A stretch of 64,000 nucleotides of DNA. Source: Microcoleus sp. bin38.metabat.b11b12b14.051. Its GTDB lineage: Bacteria > Cyanobacteriota > Cyanobacteriia > Cyanobacteriales > Microcoleaceae. Positions 32,026 to 41,664 of this stretch are shown piece by piece. The stretch lies in NCBI RefSeq assembly GCF_013299165.1, contig NZ_JAAFKD010000007.1:184574-248573 (forward strand). Reading direction: 5' to 3'. Under the pieces are notes generated by a model. That model searched no databases. It had not been told where the DNA came from and was given only the letters and a program-made list of their open reading frames with translations. Position 1 is the first letter of the stretch. The number at the start of each line of letters is the position of its first letter. A program made the position numbers and the translations under genes.

Positions 32026-33795
32026 ATGAAAAAGTTTTTCCTTTTGTGCTTATTTTTAATCGGGATCGGCTGGGCAATTTCAAATTTCCCAGGACTGGCT
32101 ACTCAAGGCACTTACGACTCGATTGTGCTGGATTTCCGCGAAGATATCGGTGCTGCTGAGATTGCCAAAGAAGTAAATGCGATCGCCCAACAGTACCAAA
32201 TCACACCGCAACTCAACAGCCAATTCTCAGCATCAGATAATGTCTATGTTGTCAAGGGCGATCGCACGTTGCTTTCGGCCCTGAAAAAATCAAATTTGGC
32301 TAAAGATACCGAATACATTGAACCGAACTACGTCTACGACATCTTCGAGATTCCGAATGACCCCCTGTATACCAAGCAGTGGAATCTCCGCAGCATCAAC
32401 GTAGAATCTGCCTGGAACGAAACCAAAGGCAGCGGCACAACAGTAGCGATAATTGACACGGGCATAACTCCCGTCGCCGACTTAAAAGAAACCAAATTTG
32501 TACCGGGCTACGACTTTGTAAACGATCGCGCCGAAGCCTACGACGACCACGGCCACGGTACTCACGTCGCCGGTACAGTCGCCCAATCAACTAACAACAA
32601 TTACGGCGTCGCAGGCATCGCTTACGAAGCATCTTTAATGCCACTCAAAGTATTAAGCGGCAGCGGTGGCGGTACAGTTTCCGACATTGCCGAAGCGATT
32701 AAATTTGCGGCTGACAACGGCGCAGATGTCATCAACATGAGTTTAGGCGGCGGTGGCGAAAGTCAGTTAATGGCAGAGGCGATCGACTACGCCCATTCTA
32801 AAGGCGTTGTCATCATCGCAGCCGCCGGCAACTCCGGCGAGAGTTCCGCTTCCTATCCCGCCCGCTATCCCCACGTCATCGGCGTTTCCGCCCTCGGCCC
32901 CAACGACGAAAAAGCCGATTATTCCAATTTCGGCGCAGGGGTTGACATTTCTGCCCCCGGTGGTTCTGAACTCGGCAAAATTCTGCAAAGTACGATCGAC
33001 CCAGAAACAGGTGCCGAAGTCTTTGAAGCCTACCAAGGCACCAGCATGGCTGCTCCCCACGTCGCCGGCGTTGCAGCCCTCATCAAAGCATCGGGTATCA
33101 CAGAACCAGACCAAATTCGCAGCATACTCTTGCAGTCCTCGCGAAATGTCACAGAAGACCCCTTAAACCATTTTGGTTCCGGACACCTAGACGCAGGCGC
33201 AGCAGTTCAGCTAGCCCAAAAAGGTCAAGTCAACTTCCGCGACTTCTTCCGCTGGCTGCGCGACAACGGTTATCTCAGCCCCCGCTTCTGGATTGACGGC
33301 GGCGCAGTCGCCCTGTTACCCAAAATTGCCATGGTACTCGGTTCTTACCTGCTGGCTTTCATTTTGCGGAATTATTTTCCGTTCCAATGGACTTGGGGCT
33401 TTTCCGGCGGCTTGATGGCTGGAAGTTCTGGGTTCTTTTTCCTACGCAACTTGTTTGTCTTTGACTTGCCGCAGTGGCCGATGAGAATCATGGGTAGTTC
33501 TATCCCCGAACTCGGCGGCGCAATTAATGGCAGCAGTATGCTGAATCCCTTATTTGCTAGCGTGTTGATTCCCAGCATTTTGATTGTTTTGCTGTTGGGA
33601 CACAGAGAGTGGAAGTGGATTGCGATCGCCACATCGATCGGCTTTGCTAGCTGTTTAGCAGTCAATGCTATTCTCTCTCCCGCAGTTTGGGGATTGGGAA
33701 CAGGTTTAGTAGCACAAACATTCTTGATTGTCAATGCTTTATTGTGTTTTGGATTGGCACGTTTGGCAATTAAAACAGAGGCGCAGTCAGCATGA
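32026..33795 (+). CDS. Subtilisin-like S8 peptidase with C-terminal membrane domain
   Basis: 589 residues from ATG at 32026 (MKKFFLLCLFLIGIGWAISN, signal peptide or anchor); the frame is open to 31981. The inhibitor-like prodomain covers about 30-110. Catalytic triad: Asp144 in VAIIDTGIT, His in DDHGHGTHVAG, Ser in GTSMAAPHVAG; the oxyanion segment AAAGNSGES is present. After about residue 430 there are four to five hydrophobic segments (MVLGSYLLAFILRNYFPF, VLIPSILIVLLLG, WIAIATSIGFASCLAVNAIL, VAQTFLIVNALLCFGLARLA), an unusual membrane tail. It probably acts at the envelope or thylakoid lumen face. The stop overlaps the next start. Confidence 0.93.
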   Translation: MKKFFLLCLFLIGIGWAISNFPGLATQGTYDSIVLDFREDIGAAEIAKEVNAIAQQYQITPQLNSQFSASDNVYVVKGDRTLLSALKKSNLAKDTEYIEPNYVYDIFEIPNDPLYTKQWNLRSINVESAWNETKGSGTTVAIIDTGITPVADLKETKFVPGYDFVNDRAEAYDDHGHGTHVAGTVAQSTNNNYGVAGIAYEASLMPLKVLSGSGGGTVSDIAEAIKFAADNGADVINMSLGGGGESQLMAEAIDYAHSKGVVIIAAAGNSGESSASYPARYPHVIGVSALGPNDEKADYSNFGAGVDISAPGGSELGKILQSTIDPETGAEVFEAYQGTSMAAPHVAGVAALIKASGITEPDQIRSILLQSSRNVTEDPLNHFGSGHLDAGAAVQLAQKGQVNFRDFFRWLRDNGYLSPRFWIDGGAVALLPKIAMVLGSYLLAFILRNYFPFQWTWGFSGGLMAGSSGFFFLRNLFVFDLPQWPMRIMGSSIPELGGAINGSSMLNPLFASVLIPSILIVLLLGHREWKWIAIATSIGFASCLAVNAILSPAVWGLGTGLVAQTFLIVNALLCFGLARLAIKTEAQSA

Positions 33796-34013
33796 GTATT
33801 ACAGTAAAAGGCGTAATTGAACGCAAAGGATTAGGCCCCGGTACTTGGGCTTTAGTCGGCGAAGATGGGGAAACTTACGAACTTAAGGATGCTCCTTCTG
33901 AGTTGAAAAAAGCAGCTTTGAAAGTCAGCGTCAAAGGTGAAATCCGCAAGGATGTGATGACTTTTGCAATGATCGGGCCAGTGCTTGAGGTGCAGTCTTT
34001 TGAAGTCTTGTAG
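33792..34013 (+). CDS. Small beta-rich protein coupled to the subtilase
   Basis: 73 residues. The ATGA overlap with the subtilase stop implies translational coupling. MSITVKGVIERKGLGPGTWALVGEDGETYEL suggests a small OB/SH3-like barrel. I do not know the family. Given the coupling, a role in folding, inhibition or assembly of the peptidase is possible; this is inference. Confidence 0.75.
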   Translation: MSITVKGVIERKGLGPGTWALVGEDGETYELKDAPSELKKAALKVSVKGEIRKDVMTFAMIGPVLEVQSFEVL

Positions 34014-34039
34014 GTCGATCGACTAATCCAGCTTTCGAT

Positions 34040-34078
34040 CAAAAAAAAACCCCGGCCAAAATTGGCTGGGGTTTATTC
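34040..34078 (+). terminator. Intrinsic terminator of the subtilase operon
   Basis: AAAAAAAACCCCGGCCAAAATTGGCTGGGGTTTATTC: the stem AACCCCGGCCAA/TTGGCTGGGGTT is followed by T-rich sequence, with A-runs upstream, so it can work on both strands. It is the first member of the repeat array that follows. Confidence 0.8.
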
Positions 34079-35760
34079 ATCAGGGTGCATCTACTAATTT
34101 AATGTCCGGCTCAACAGCACCTTCTTCAGGACACTTTCAGAAAATTTGCAATTTCACAAACCCGGTTTCTTCGTAAATTTCTGGGAACTTCACCCACAAC
34201 TCCTAGAAACCGGGTTTCTCGACGCCCATGCGCGGGCCCTCAAACTTTGGCTGAGTGTTGTGATACCTAAATTATGAAAAAAAACCCCCAAACCAAAATT
34301 GGTCGGGAGTTAATTAATCAGGGTGCATCTACTAATTTAATCTCCGGCTCAACAGCACCTTCTTCAGGACACTTTCAAAAAATCTCCGATAATTTGTGGC
34401 GCCAGTTCGATACAGACAAAAAAAACCCGGCCAAAATTGGTCGGGAGTTAATTAATCAGGGTGCATCTACTAATTTAATCTCCGGCTCAACAGCACCTTC
34501 TTCACGGCACTTTCAGAAAATTTGCGATTTCACAAACCCGGTTTCTTCGTAAATTTCTAGCAACTTCGCGCACAACTCGTAGAAACCGGGTTTCTCGACA
34601 TGGGCGAACCCTCAAACTGTAGCTGCGTGTTGTCATACCTAAATTATGCAAAAAAAACCCCAAACCAAAATTGGTCGGGAGTTAATTAATCAGGGTGCAT
34701 CTACTAATTTAATCTCCGGCTCAACAGCACCTTCTTCAGGACACTTTCAGAAAATCTGCAATTTCACAAACCCGGTTTCTTGGTAAATTTCTAGCAACTT
34801 CGCGCACAACTCCTAGAAACCGGGTTTCTCGACATGGGCGAGTCATCAAACTATAGCTGCGTGTTGTCATACCTAAATTATGAAAAAAAAAACCCCAAAC
34901 CAAAATTGGTCGGGAGTTAATTAATCAGGGTGCATCTACTAATTTAATCTCCGGCTCAACAGCACCTTCTTCAGGACACTTTCAGAAAATCTGCGATAAT
35001 TTGTGGCGAAAGCTTCGATACCGAAAAAAAACTCCCGCGCCAAAAGTGGTCGGGAGTTAATTAATCAGGGTGCATCTACTAATTTAATCTCCGGCTCAAC
35101 ATTACCTTCTTCAGGATATTTTCAGAAAATTTGCAATTTCAGAAACCCGGTTTCTTGGTAAATTTCTGGGAACTTCACGCACAACTCGTAGAAACCGGGT
35201 TTCTCGACATGGGCGAACCCTCAAACTGTAGCTGCGTGTTGTCATACCTAAATTATGCAAAAAAAAAACCCCAAACCAAAATTGGTCGGGAGTTAATTAA
35301 TCAGGGTGCATCTACTAATTTAATCTCCGGCTCAACAGCACCTTCTTCAGGACACTTTCAGAAAATCTGCGATAATTTGTGGCGAAAGCTTCGATACAGA
35401 CAAAAAAACTCCCAGCCCAAATTGGTGGGGAGTTAATTAATCAGGGTGCATCTACCAATTAAGCTTCCTCACAATTCCCTCAAAATCCGGACAATCTCAA
35501 ATTTTTTTAGCATCTCCCTCGATACCGCAAAAAAAACCCGGCCAAAATTGGTCGGGAGTTAATTAATCAGGGTGCATCTACCAATTAAGCTTCCTCACAA
35601 TTCCCTCAAAATCCGGACAATCTCAAATTTTTTTAGCATCTCCCTCGATACCGCAAAAAAAAACCCGGCCAAAATTGGTCGGGAGTTAATTAATCAGGGT
35701 GCATCTACCAATTAAGCTTCCTCACAATTCCCTTCAAATCCGGAAACTTACCGCTAAAAA
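34079..35760. repeat. 1.7-kb compound tandem array, ten copies of a terminator-like unit
   Basis: GGGTGCATCTAC recurs at about 34083, 34321, 34459, 34693, 34928, 35068, 35303, 35443, 35569 and 35698. Spacings alternate between about 235 and about 139 bp, then 126-129 bp. Every unit has the palindrome CCAAAATTGG within a GC hairpin plus A-run. The long units additionally carry the AAACCCGGTTTC...GAAACCGGGTTT pair, the dispersed repeat also seen at 14245. It lies between convergent genes. Read on the minus strand, the long-type units contain EEGAVEPEIKLVDAP followed by a stop, which may be a fossil gene end. Confidence 0.9.
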
Positions 35761-35761
35761 C

Positions 35762-36550
35762 TCAAAACTCGTTTCGGTGAACCAGAGTTGCGGTAGCTTG
35801 GTCTGTCGGAACTAGCAAGACTTCGCTAATATTGACGTGGGGCGATCGCGTCGCGCAGAAATACACAACATCCGCCACATCATCAGCAGTCAACGGCGTC
35901 AATCCTCTATAGACATTTTGAGCTTTTTCTGCATCGCCGTGAAACCGGACATTACTAAATTCTGTTTCCACCAAACCCGGTTCTATTTCCGTCACCCGCA
36001 CAGGCGTTCCCAAAAGGTCTTGTTTCAACCCATCAGAAATCGCCCTCACGGCTGCTTTGGAAGCGCAATAAACGTTACCTTTCGGATAAGCTTGGCGGCC
36101 TGCTATTGAGCCGATATTGACGACGTGTCCGCGGCCTCGGCTGACCATTCCCGGTACGATCGCGCGAGTCACGTACAGCAAGCCTTTGACATTGGTATCG
36201 ATCATTTCTTCCCAATCTTGAAAGTTACCTTCGTGGAGTTTGTCTAAACCGCGGCTCAATCCCGCATTGTTAATCAAAATATCGATGTTTTTCCAAGTTT
36301 CGGGAAGCGCACTAATCGCCGATTCGACTGCTGGGCGATCGCGCACGTCCAATTCTAGCAATTGAATCTCGCTCGCCGACGCAATCAATTTGGTGTCTGC
36401 AAGTTCGTTAGCAAGGCGATCGAGCTTGGACAGGCGGCGGGCTGCTAAAATTAGTTTGGCTCCACCTTTGGCGAAAATTTTCGCACAGGCTGCTCCGATA
36501 CCGCTACTCGCACCCGTAACCAACACAATTTGATTTTGGAGAGAAATCAT
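35762..36550 (-). CDS. SDR-family NAD(P)-dependent oxidoreductase (YdfG-like)
   Basis: 262 residues. VTGASSGIGAA (12-22), NNAG (about 92-95), NIGSIAGRQAYPKGNVYCASKAA with catalytic Ser, Tyr and Lys. The motif VRVTEIEPGLVETEFSNVRF resembles the YdfG/serine-dehydrogenase-like group. It should be active; the substrate is unknown. The last of the 34-kb array units ends against its stop codon. Confidence 0.93.
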   Translation of the reverse strand: MISLQNQIVLVTGASSGIGAACAKIFAKGGAKLILAARRLSKLDRLANELADTKLIASASEIQLLELDVRDRPAVESAISALPETWKNIDILINNAGLSRGLDKLHEGNFQDWEEMIDTNVKGLLYVTRAIVPGMVSRGRGHVVNIGSIAGRQAYPKGNVYCASKAAVRAISDGLKQDLLGTPVRVTEIEPGLVETEFSNVRFHGDAEKAQNVYRGLTPLTADDVADVVYFCATRSPHVNISEVLLVPTDQATATLVHRNEF

Positions 36551-36551
36551 A

Positions 36552-36583
36552 GGATTTTAGATTTTAGATTTTAGATTTTAGAT
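36552..36583. repeat. Heptanucleotide (TTTTAGA) tandem repeat
   Basis: Four to five GATTTTA heptamers just upstream of the SDR start. A low-complexity CATGCCCC/CATCCCCC tract follows at about 36664-36762. Confidence 0.85.
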
Positions 36584-36805
36584 TTGGGAAGGGCCGAGCA
36601 GATTGGGGTTTTGCTTTTTTATAATCACTGATGACTGCTGTTCGATCGCTATCTACAGCACTAATGCCCAATGCCCCGTTTGGCCCATGCCCACCCTTCG
36701 GCTTCGCTCGGAGGGTAAAATGCCCCATGCCCCATCCCCCATGCCCCATCCCCCATGCCCCATGACTAAAATCAGATGCTCCCGTTGCAAGTTTACGGGC
36801 TTCTT

Positions 36806-37714
36806 TCACTGGACAACCCGCAGGCGCACAGAGACTGTCGTGATACCGCCTTGCCGCATCAACACTGCTGAAACCCAGCGATTGTTAGGGGTAGCAGGAG
36901 CTTTACCGACTTTAAAAATCCCCCCGGAATTCAGCAATTCCAGTTCGACTGCGGAGGGATTAAAAAATGTTTTTTCTGTAACCGGTTCCTCCACAACACT
37001 TCCTATTAAAATGTCATTGCCGATCGGCTCTCGCACAATGGCATCAAAATGGTATTCTTGGCCTACCTTCACTTGCTCTGGTAAATTCACTTGAACTACG
37101 GGCGGATTTTTGCCATAACTAAGCTGAGTTTGTTCTGCTAATATCTCTTGCTTAACTATTTTGTTACTTTCCCACCGCTGCTGAGAACCGATGGTAGATT
37201 TGAAATTTAAGTCTATCCCATCCTTTTTTTGAGTACCGATAATTGTAGTTACTGTTTCAGCGACAATGGCGCTACCTTCTGTTTTCCAAGACTTGAGTTC
37301 GGTGCGGTAATTCAAACTTGGATATCGCTCCCAGAGTTGGGTGAGGGCTTTTGCCATGATGGTGCTGTTTAAGCCGTCAGAATGAGTGAAATTCTGGCTG
37401 TAAAATTCCATGACTGCTTTGACATCGCGCCGGTTGGCTGCTGCGTCCATTTCTGTTAGTAGTTTCGCGAACTCTGCGGGCGCGTTGGCTGGGGTTTGAG
37501 CAATTGTCGATCGCTCCGACGCAGCCTCCGCCCCGATCGCGCCTACAGCAGTTGGATGCAGCACGCCAGCACTTACCAATGCTAAACATAACAACATTTG
37601 AGCGATCGACTCGCCGCAGTTCAAGCCAAAAACCATCGCCAGATCGGCTTTTTTGTCCCGACGGCTGGCAAAATATTGAGATACACTTGGCATTAAATTC
37701 AAAAAATTACGCAT
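36806..37714 (-). CDS. Exported NTF2-like (SnoaL-type) protein
   Basis: 302 residues as drawn; ATG at codon 27 (MVFGLNCGESIAQMLLCLAL) may be the true start, as it begins a signal-peptide-like helix. Residues about 85-190 resemble an NTF2-like fold (LLTEMDAAANRRDVKAVMEF, FTHSDGLNSTIMAKALTQLW). A beta-rich C-terminal domain (VQVNLPEQVKVGQEYHFDAI) resembles an Ig-like fold. Function unknown; the location is probably periplasmic or lumenal. Confidence 0.75.
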   Translation of the reverse strand: MRNFLNLMPSVSQYFASRRDKKADLAMVFGLNCGESIAQMLLCLALVSAGVLHPTAVGAIGAEAASERSTIAQTPANAPAEFAKLLTEMDAAANRRDVKAVMEFYSQNFTHSDGLNSTIMAKALTQLWERYPSLNYRTELKSWKTEGSAIVAETVTTIIGTQKKDGIDLNFKSTIGSQQRWESNKIVKQEILAEQTQLSYGKNPPVVQVNLPEQVKVGQEYHFDAIVREPIGNDILIGSVVEEPVTEKTFFNPSAVELELLNSGGIFKVGKAPATPNNRWVSAVLMRQGGITTVSVRLRVVQ

Positions 37715-37900
37715 TAGATGATAACTTGGTTATTTGTCAGGGGCCGCGGTGCGAGCTACTGTTCGCCTGCAACGAAAAACTGACAACGGAAGGAGGGACA
37801 CGGCACAATCTAATTTTAGATGGCTGATTGAAAATTGGCTGAAACTGCCGGAACAATAAGCATAATAATCTAAAACCTCTAATCTAAAATCGATCGACCT

Positions 37901-38992
37901 GTGGAACTTGTAAAACAAACAAATACCTTGACAAAAGCCCCCCTGCGGTTGTTGGTTGCAGCTAGCGGCACGGGAGGACATCTATTTCCGGCGATCGCCA
38001 CCGCTGCACAGTTGCACGACTGTGACATCGAATGGCTGGGAGTGCCAGACCGCATGGAAACGCAGTTAGTTTCTTCCCTTTACCCCCTCCACACGATCGC
38101 CGTTGAAGGCTTTCAGCAGCGATTTGGACTCGGTACAGTACGGATTTTGGGCGGACTCCTCGGCTCGATCCTTCAAGTGCGGAAGTTGCTCAAAACAGGA
38201 AATTTTCAGGGAGTATTTACTACCGGCGGTTACATCGCAGCACCGGCAATTTTGGCTGCTCGCTCTTTGGGTTTGCCGGTGATTCTCCACGAATCTAACG
38301 CAATTCCCGGCAAGGTGACGCGGTGGTTTAGTCGTTTTTGCACTGCTGTGGCGATCGGATTTGAAGCAGCCGCCAAGCATTTACCGGGCGCGAAAACGGT
38401 GGTTGCTGGTACGCCGGTGCGATCGCAATTCCTCGCCCCGCAGCCTCTAAAGTTACCAATTCCTGACAGCGTACCTGTAATTTTAGTCATGGGCGGCTCC
38501 CAAGGTGCTGTCGCAGTCAATAAATTAGTGCGCGAGTGTGCTCCGGCTTGGTTTGAGGCGGGTGCTTGGGTAATTCACCTCACCGGAAATAATGACCCGG
38601 ATGCTGAGAGTTTGAAGCACGAGCAATATTTGTCAATGCCATTTTATGATAATGTAGCGAGTTTGTTGCAGCGAGCAAATTTAGCAATTAGTCGATCGGG
38701 CGCGAGCGCGCTAACAGAATTAGCTGTTACCGGAGTACCTTCTATTTTAATTCCATTTCCTCACGCCGCCGACGATCACCAAAGATTTAACGCCGAAGTA
38801 TTTGCCGCAGCCGGTGCAGCCTTCGTATTCCGTCAAAGCGAACTCACAGCAGAGGTATTACAAAGCAAAGTGCTGTATTTGTTAAAAGATACCGAATATT
38901 TAGCAAAAATGTCTCAAGCTGCTGCTGGCTTAGCAGTGACAGACAGTACAGAACGTTTGGCAAATTTAGTCAGGGAATTGTTGAGTAACTAG
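37901..38992 (+). CDS. murG: UDP-GlcNAc:undecaprenyl-PP-MurNAc-pentapeptide GlcNAc transferase
   Basis: 363 residues from GTG at 37901. ASGTGGHLFPAIA (N-terminal G-loop), HESNAIPGKVTRWF, MGGSQGAVAVNKLV (second G-loop) and SRSGASALTELAVTGVPSIL with FPHAADDHQ (UDP-GlcNAc site) are all present. MurG makes lipid II on the cytoplasmic face of the membrane. No other mur genes are adjacent, as is common in cyanobacteria. Confidence 0.96.
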   Translation: MELVKQTNTLTKAPLRLLVAASGTGGHLFPAIATAAQLHDCDIEWLGVPDRMETQLVSSLYPLHTIAVEGFQQRFGLGTVRILGGLLGSILQVRKLLKTGNFQGVFTTGGYIAAPAILAARSLGLPVILHESNAIPGKVTRWFSRFCTAVAIGFEAAAKHLPGAKTVVAGTPVRSQFLAPQPLKLPIPDSVPVILVMGGSQGAVAVNKLVRECAPAWFEAGAWVIHLTGNNDPDAESLKHEQYLSMPFYDNVASLLQRANLAISRSGASALTELAVTGVPSILIPFPHAADDHQRFNAEVFAAAGAAFVFRQSELTAEVLQSKVLYLLKDTEYLAKMSQAAAGLAVTDSTERLANLVRELLSN

Positions 38993-39102
38993 CGCAAATT
39001 TGACAGAGCTGCTAATTGAACGAGATATTTTTAATCAGGGTAAAGCGTAAAGTCTCTATCCAGCCAAATAACATGATGTCCGCCGTCACATCGCAATTAA
39101 AA

Positions 39103-39206
39103 AGGTTTGTAGTGAGGACTTCAGTCCGCAGAATCAGAGTAAGGTTTGTAGTGAGGACTTTAGTCCGCAGAATCAGAGGACTAAAGTCCTTACTACGAAC
39201 CTTTTT
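39103..39206. repeat. Dispersed palindromic repeat (GTTTGTAGTGAGGAC family)
   Basis: Two direct GGTTTGTAGTGAGGACTT units and an inverted partner (GTCCTTACTACGAACC) lie between murG and ureG. It is the third occurrence of this family in the window. Confidence 0.9.
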
Positions 39207-39213
39207 AATTCGC

Positions 39214-39810
39214 CTAAACCACATTCACCTTCACAAAATCAACCACCGACGCTAGGCCTTCCTGAGTCTTCAGATTAGTAAAAACAAAAGGTTTCTCCCC
39301 GCGCATCTTTTTCGCATCCCGTTCCATCACGCCCAAATCTGCTCCCACAAAAGGCGCGAGGTCTATTTTATTAATCACTAACAAATCCGACTTAGTAATT
39401 CCCGGCCCGCCTTTGCGCGGAATTTTATCACCCGCAGCCACATCGATTACATAAATTGTCAAATCTACCAACTCCGGGCTAAAAGTTGCCGCCAAATTGT
39501 CACCGCCGCTTTCGACAAAGACTAAATCTAAATTAGTAAATTTCTGTTCTAACTCTTCTATCGCTACCAAGTTGATCGAAGCATCTTCGCGGATAGCAGT
39601 GTGGGGACAGCCGCCAGTTTCTACTCCTAAAATGCGATCGCTCTCCAAAGCTTGACTCCGAACCAAAAACTGTGCATCTTCCTGAGTATAGATATCATTA
39701 GTCACAACCGCAATCTGGTACTGTTGGCGCAGCGTTTTGCACAAAGCATCAAGCAAAGCTGTTTTCCCCGAACCAACCGGGCCAGCAATTCCTACACGAA
39801 AAGCACTCAT
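39214..39810 (-). CDS. ureG: Urease accessory GTPase UreG
   Basis: 198 residues from ATG at 39810 ([17 protein letters not shown]), the normal UreG start. The frame is open to 39978, but that part covers low-complexity GAAGGAAGAAG repeats. P-loop [10 protein letters not shown], metal-binding [14 protein letters not shown] (CPH motif), [10 protein letters not shown] and NKIDLAP are present. UreG couples GTP hydrolysis to Ni delivery into urease with UreF and UreE, encoded upstream on the same strand. Confidence 0.96.
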   Translation of the reverse strand: MSAFRVGIAGPVGSGKTALLDALCKTLRQQYQIAVVTNDIYTQEDAQFLVRSQALESDRILGVETGGCPHTAIREDASINLVAIEELEQKFTNLDLVFVESGGDNLAATFSPELVDLTIYVIDVAAGDKIPRKGGPGITKSDLLVINKIDLAPFVGADLGVMERDAKKMRGEKPFVFTNLKTQEGLASVVDFVKVNVV

Positions 39811-39892
39811 AGCGATTTTGGTAAATGGGCATTGGGCATAGTTTGTTTTTCTTCCTTCTTCCTTCTTCCTTCTTCCTTCTTCCTTCGTATTT

Positions 39893-40615
39893 TCAGCTCC
39901 GAAACAACCTAGTGTACTGAGTTTCGTGCGCCATGCTAGCCAGTCCCAATCCCCAACTGCAACTACCAAGGTCATCATCTTCTAATTGTAAAACTTCTCG
40001 CGCCGTCAAACTAATTTGAGATTGCAAATCTAACAGTAACTGTTGACCGGCGGTTTGACCAAGGGGAATCAGTTTCACGCCTGCACCCGCCAAATTTGCA
40101 GCCCAACTGTACAAATATCCTACCACGGCGGCTTCTTCTTCAATCTGCCAACAAGCGGCCGCCATCCCAAAGCCGATCGCAAAATTGCACTGATTGCCGC
40201 CAACTTCCACCAAATCTTTTACAATAGTTGTCAATCCAGAAGCTACGGGCGATTCCCTGCGGGATAGCTTCGCTTCACGCAAATCCAGCAACAACCGCGT
40301 CAAAGTCCGTCCCATTTGCCAACTTTGCAGCCGCAACTCTTCAGTTTCCTTAGTCGCAGTCGCCCAAGCATTCCAGTAACTCAAAGCTTTCAAATCCCCA
40401 ATCTTCGCCGCCCTCAAAGCCCGTACCGCCACAGCAGCTTCTACTCGCACCGCCCCAAATTCCAGCGAATTTTCCAACCAATTCCTCAAACTACTCTCGC
40501 TGTCGATCGCACCCGCTGCTACCAAACTCTCAATTCCCTCAGAATAACTATAAGCTCCCACAGGTGCAAAAGCTAACTGCAACAAATACAAAAGAGAATT
40601 ACTGCGATCGTCCAT
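39893..40615 (-). CDS. ureF: Urease accessory protein UreF
   Basis: 240 residues. [48 protein letters not shown] and the C-terminal [21 protein letters not shown] match UreF. UreF acts as the GTPase-activating and fidelity factor for Ure[15 protein letters not shown] (residues about 112-125) is extra relative to the family. It is encoded by a 32-bp dispersed repeat at 40249-40280, also found in the phytochrome gene. Confidence 0.94.
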   Translation of the reverse strand: MDDRSNSLLYLLQLAFAPVGAYSYSEGIESLVAAGAIDSESSLRNWLENSLEFGAVRVEAAVAVRALRAAKIGDLKALSYWNAWATATKETEELRLQSWQMGRTLTRLLLDLREAKLSRRESPVASGLTTIVKDLVEVGGNQCNFAIGFGMAAACWQIEEEAAVVGYLYSWAANLAGAGVKLIPLGQTAGQQLLLDLQSQISLTAREVLQLEDDDLGSCSWGLGLASMAHETQYTRLFRS

Positions 40616-40725
40616 CCGTTATATCCCAATAGGGTTCACCTAGCCTATAAAAAAGAAGACGGCGGTTGAAACCGCGCCTACAAAAACGAAGTCTGCGGAG
40701 GCAGACAAAGAGAGCATAATATAAT

Positions 40726-40831
40726 CCAATAGGGTTCAATTAAGAGATGAGAACAGGGAAAACCGATGAAAAATAGACACTCTTGTTTGCTTCGTTCCTC
40801 TCTTCGGACAATCTTAAGTGAATCGTATTCC
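40726..40831. mobile_element. Diverged MITE (CCAATA ends)
   Basis: It begins CCAATAGGGTTCAATTAAG and ends TTAAGTGAATCGTATTCC, an imperfect inverted repeat. The interior GAAAAATAGACACT matches GAAAAATAAACACT of the intact MITE at 60548. A further left end, CCAATAGGGTTCAC, lies at 40626. It sits between ureE and ureF. Confidence 0.7.
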
Positions 40832-40973
40832 CTTATATCCATTAAATCCCGTACACTACCATTTGCCGATCGCCCATCCGTTAAATCCGTTAAATCCCGT
40901 ACATTGCTAGTTGCCCAACTCCCCTGTTCCCTCTTCCTTCTTCCTTCTTCCCTCTTCCTTCTTCCTTCTTCCT

Positions 40974-41411
40974 TCAGTGACTGTGCGCGTAAGCCCCGAT
41001 TTCCGGCTGAAACGGCACAATTTCCTCTATTACTTCCAAACCCATTTTTTCCAGCATTCCCTGCAAAACAGAGTCAGGAGAAAGCCTTAAATAATCATCA
41101 GCAACTTCTAAGGCTACGTGACGGTTTCCCAAATGATAAGCCGCGCGCATCAGCAGCAGGCGAGTCGAAGCCCGCGCTGTCAGCACCGGTTCAGGTTTGG
41201 CCCTTACCAGTACCAAACAGCTACCGTCTTCTGATTGCAATAAATCTCGATCGCGCAATACCGTACCTCTAGGCAAACTCAGGTGCAGGCTTTCCCCCGT
41301 ATCCGTCTCGAATCGGTGGCGGCTGCGAGTGCGATCGTCCGCTGTCATCGGCAAACTCAAGTTGACCACAGCATCGGGATTTGCAGGCAAATGTTTTGTG
41401 AAAGTTAGCAT
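40974..41411 (-). CDS. ureE: Urease accessory nickel chaperone UreE
   Basis: 145 residues. LTFTKHLP at the start, the [15 protein letters not shown] segment, [15 protein letters not shown] and [15 protein letters not shown] (conserved metal-site His), with a short C-terminal His tail AYAHSH. It delivers nickel to the UreG/UreF complex. Gene order on the minus strand is ureE-ureF-ureG, with the MITE-bearing 358-base gap between E and F. The urease structural genes are not in the window. Confidence 0.95.
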   Translation of the reverse strand: MLTFTKHLPANPDAVVNLSLPMTADDRTRSRHRFETDTGESLHLSLPRGTVLRDRDLLQSEDGSCLVLVRAKPEPVLTARASTRLLLMRAAYHLGNRHVALEVADDYLRLSPDSVLQGMLEKMGLEVIEEIVPFQPEIGAYAHSH

Positions 41412-41664
41412 TCTTCTATTCTATTCCTCAAAGGAATTGACTTCACATCTACTTTTTGAGGAATATATTTTTTCTTTCTAATTGCGATCGACACGCAGTC
41501 GCACCAAATATCTCTTTCTCAACCGCTCCCGTTCTATACCATGTTTTGGTTATTTTGTCAAGCACTTCTTTACAGGCGATCGGCATTTACTCAAAAATGA
41601 TTGCGTACCGTCCAGTAACTCCAACAATAGAACGGGAGAGGAAGAAAGACTCAAACCATCAATT

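Noticed and set aside
34274..35436. Plus-strand frames with repeated IGRELINQGASTNLISGS
   Set aside because: They are translations of the terminator-unit array, interrupted by stops, with changing frames between copies.
40766..41272. 168-codon plus-strand frame overlapping the MITE and ureE
   Set aside because: Low-complexity CTTCCTTCTTCC translation, antisense to ureE; no family resemblance.
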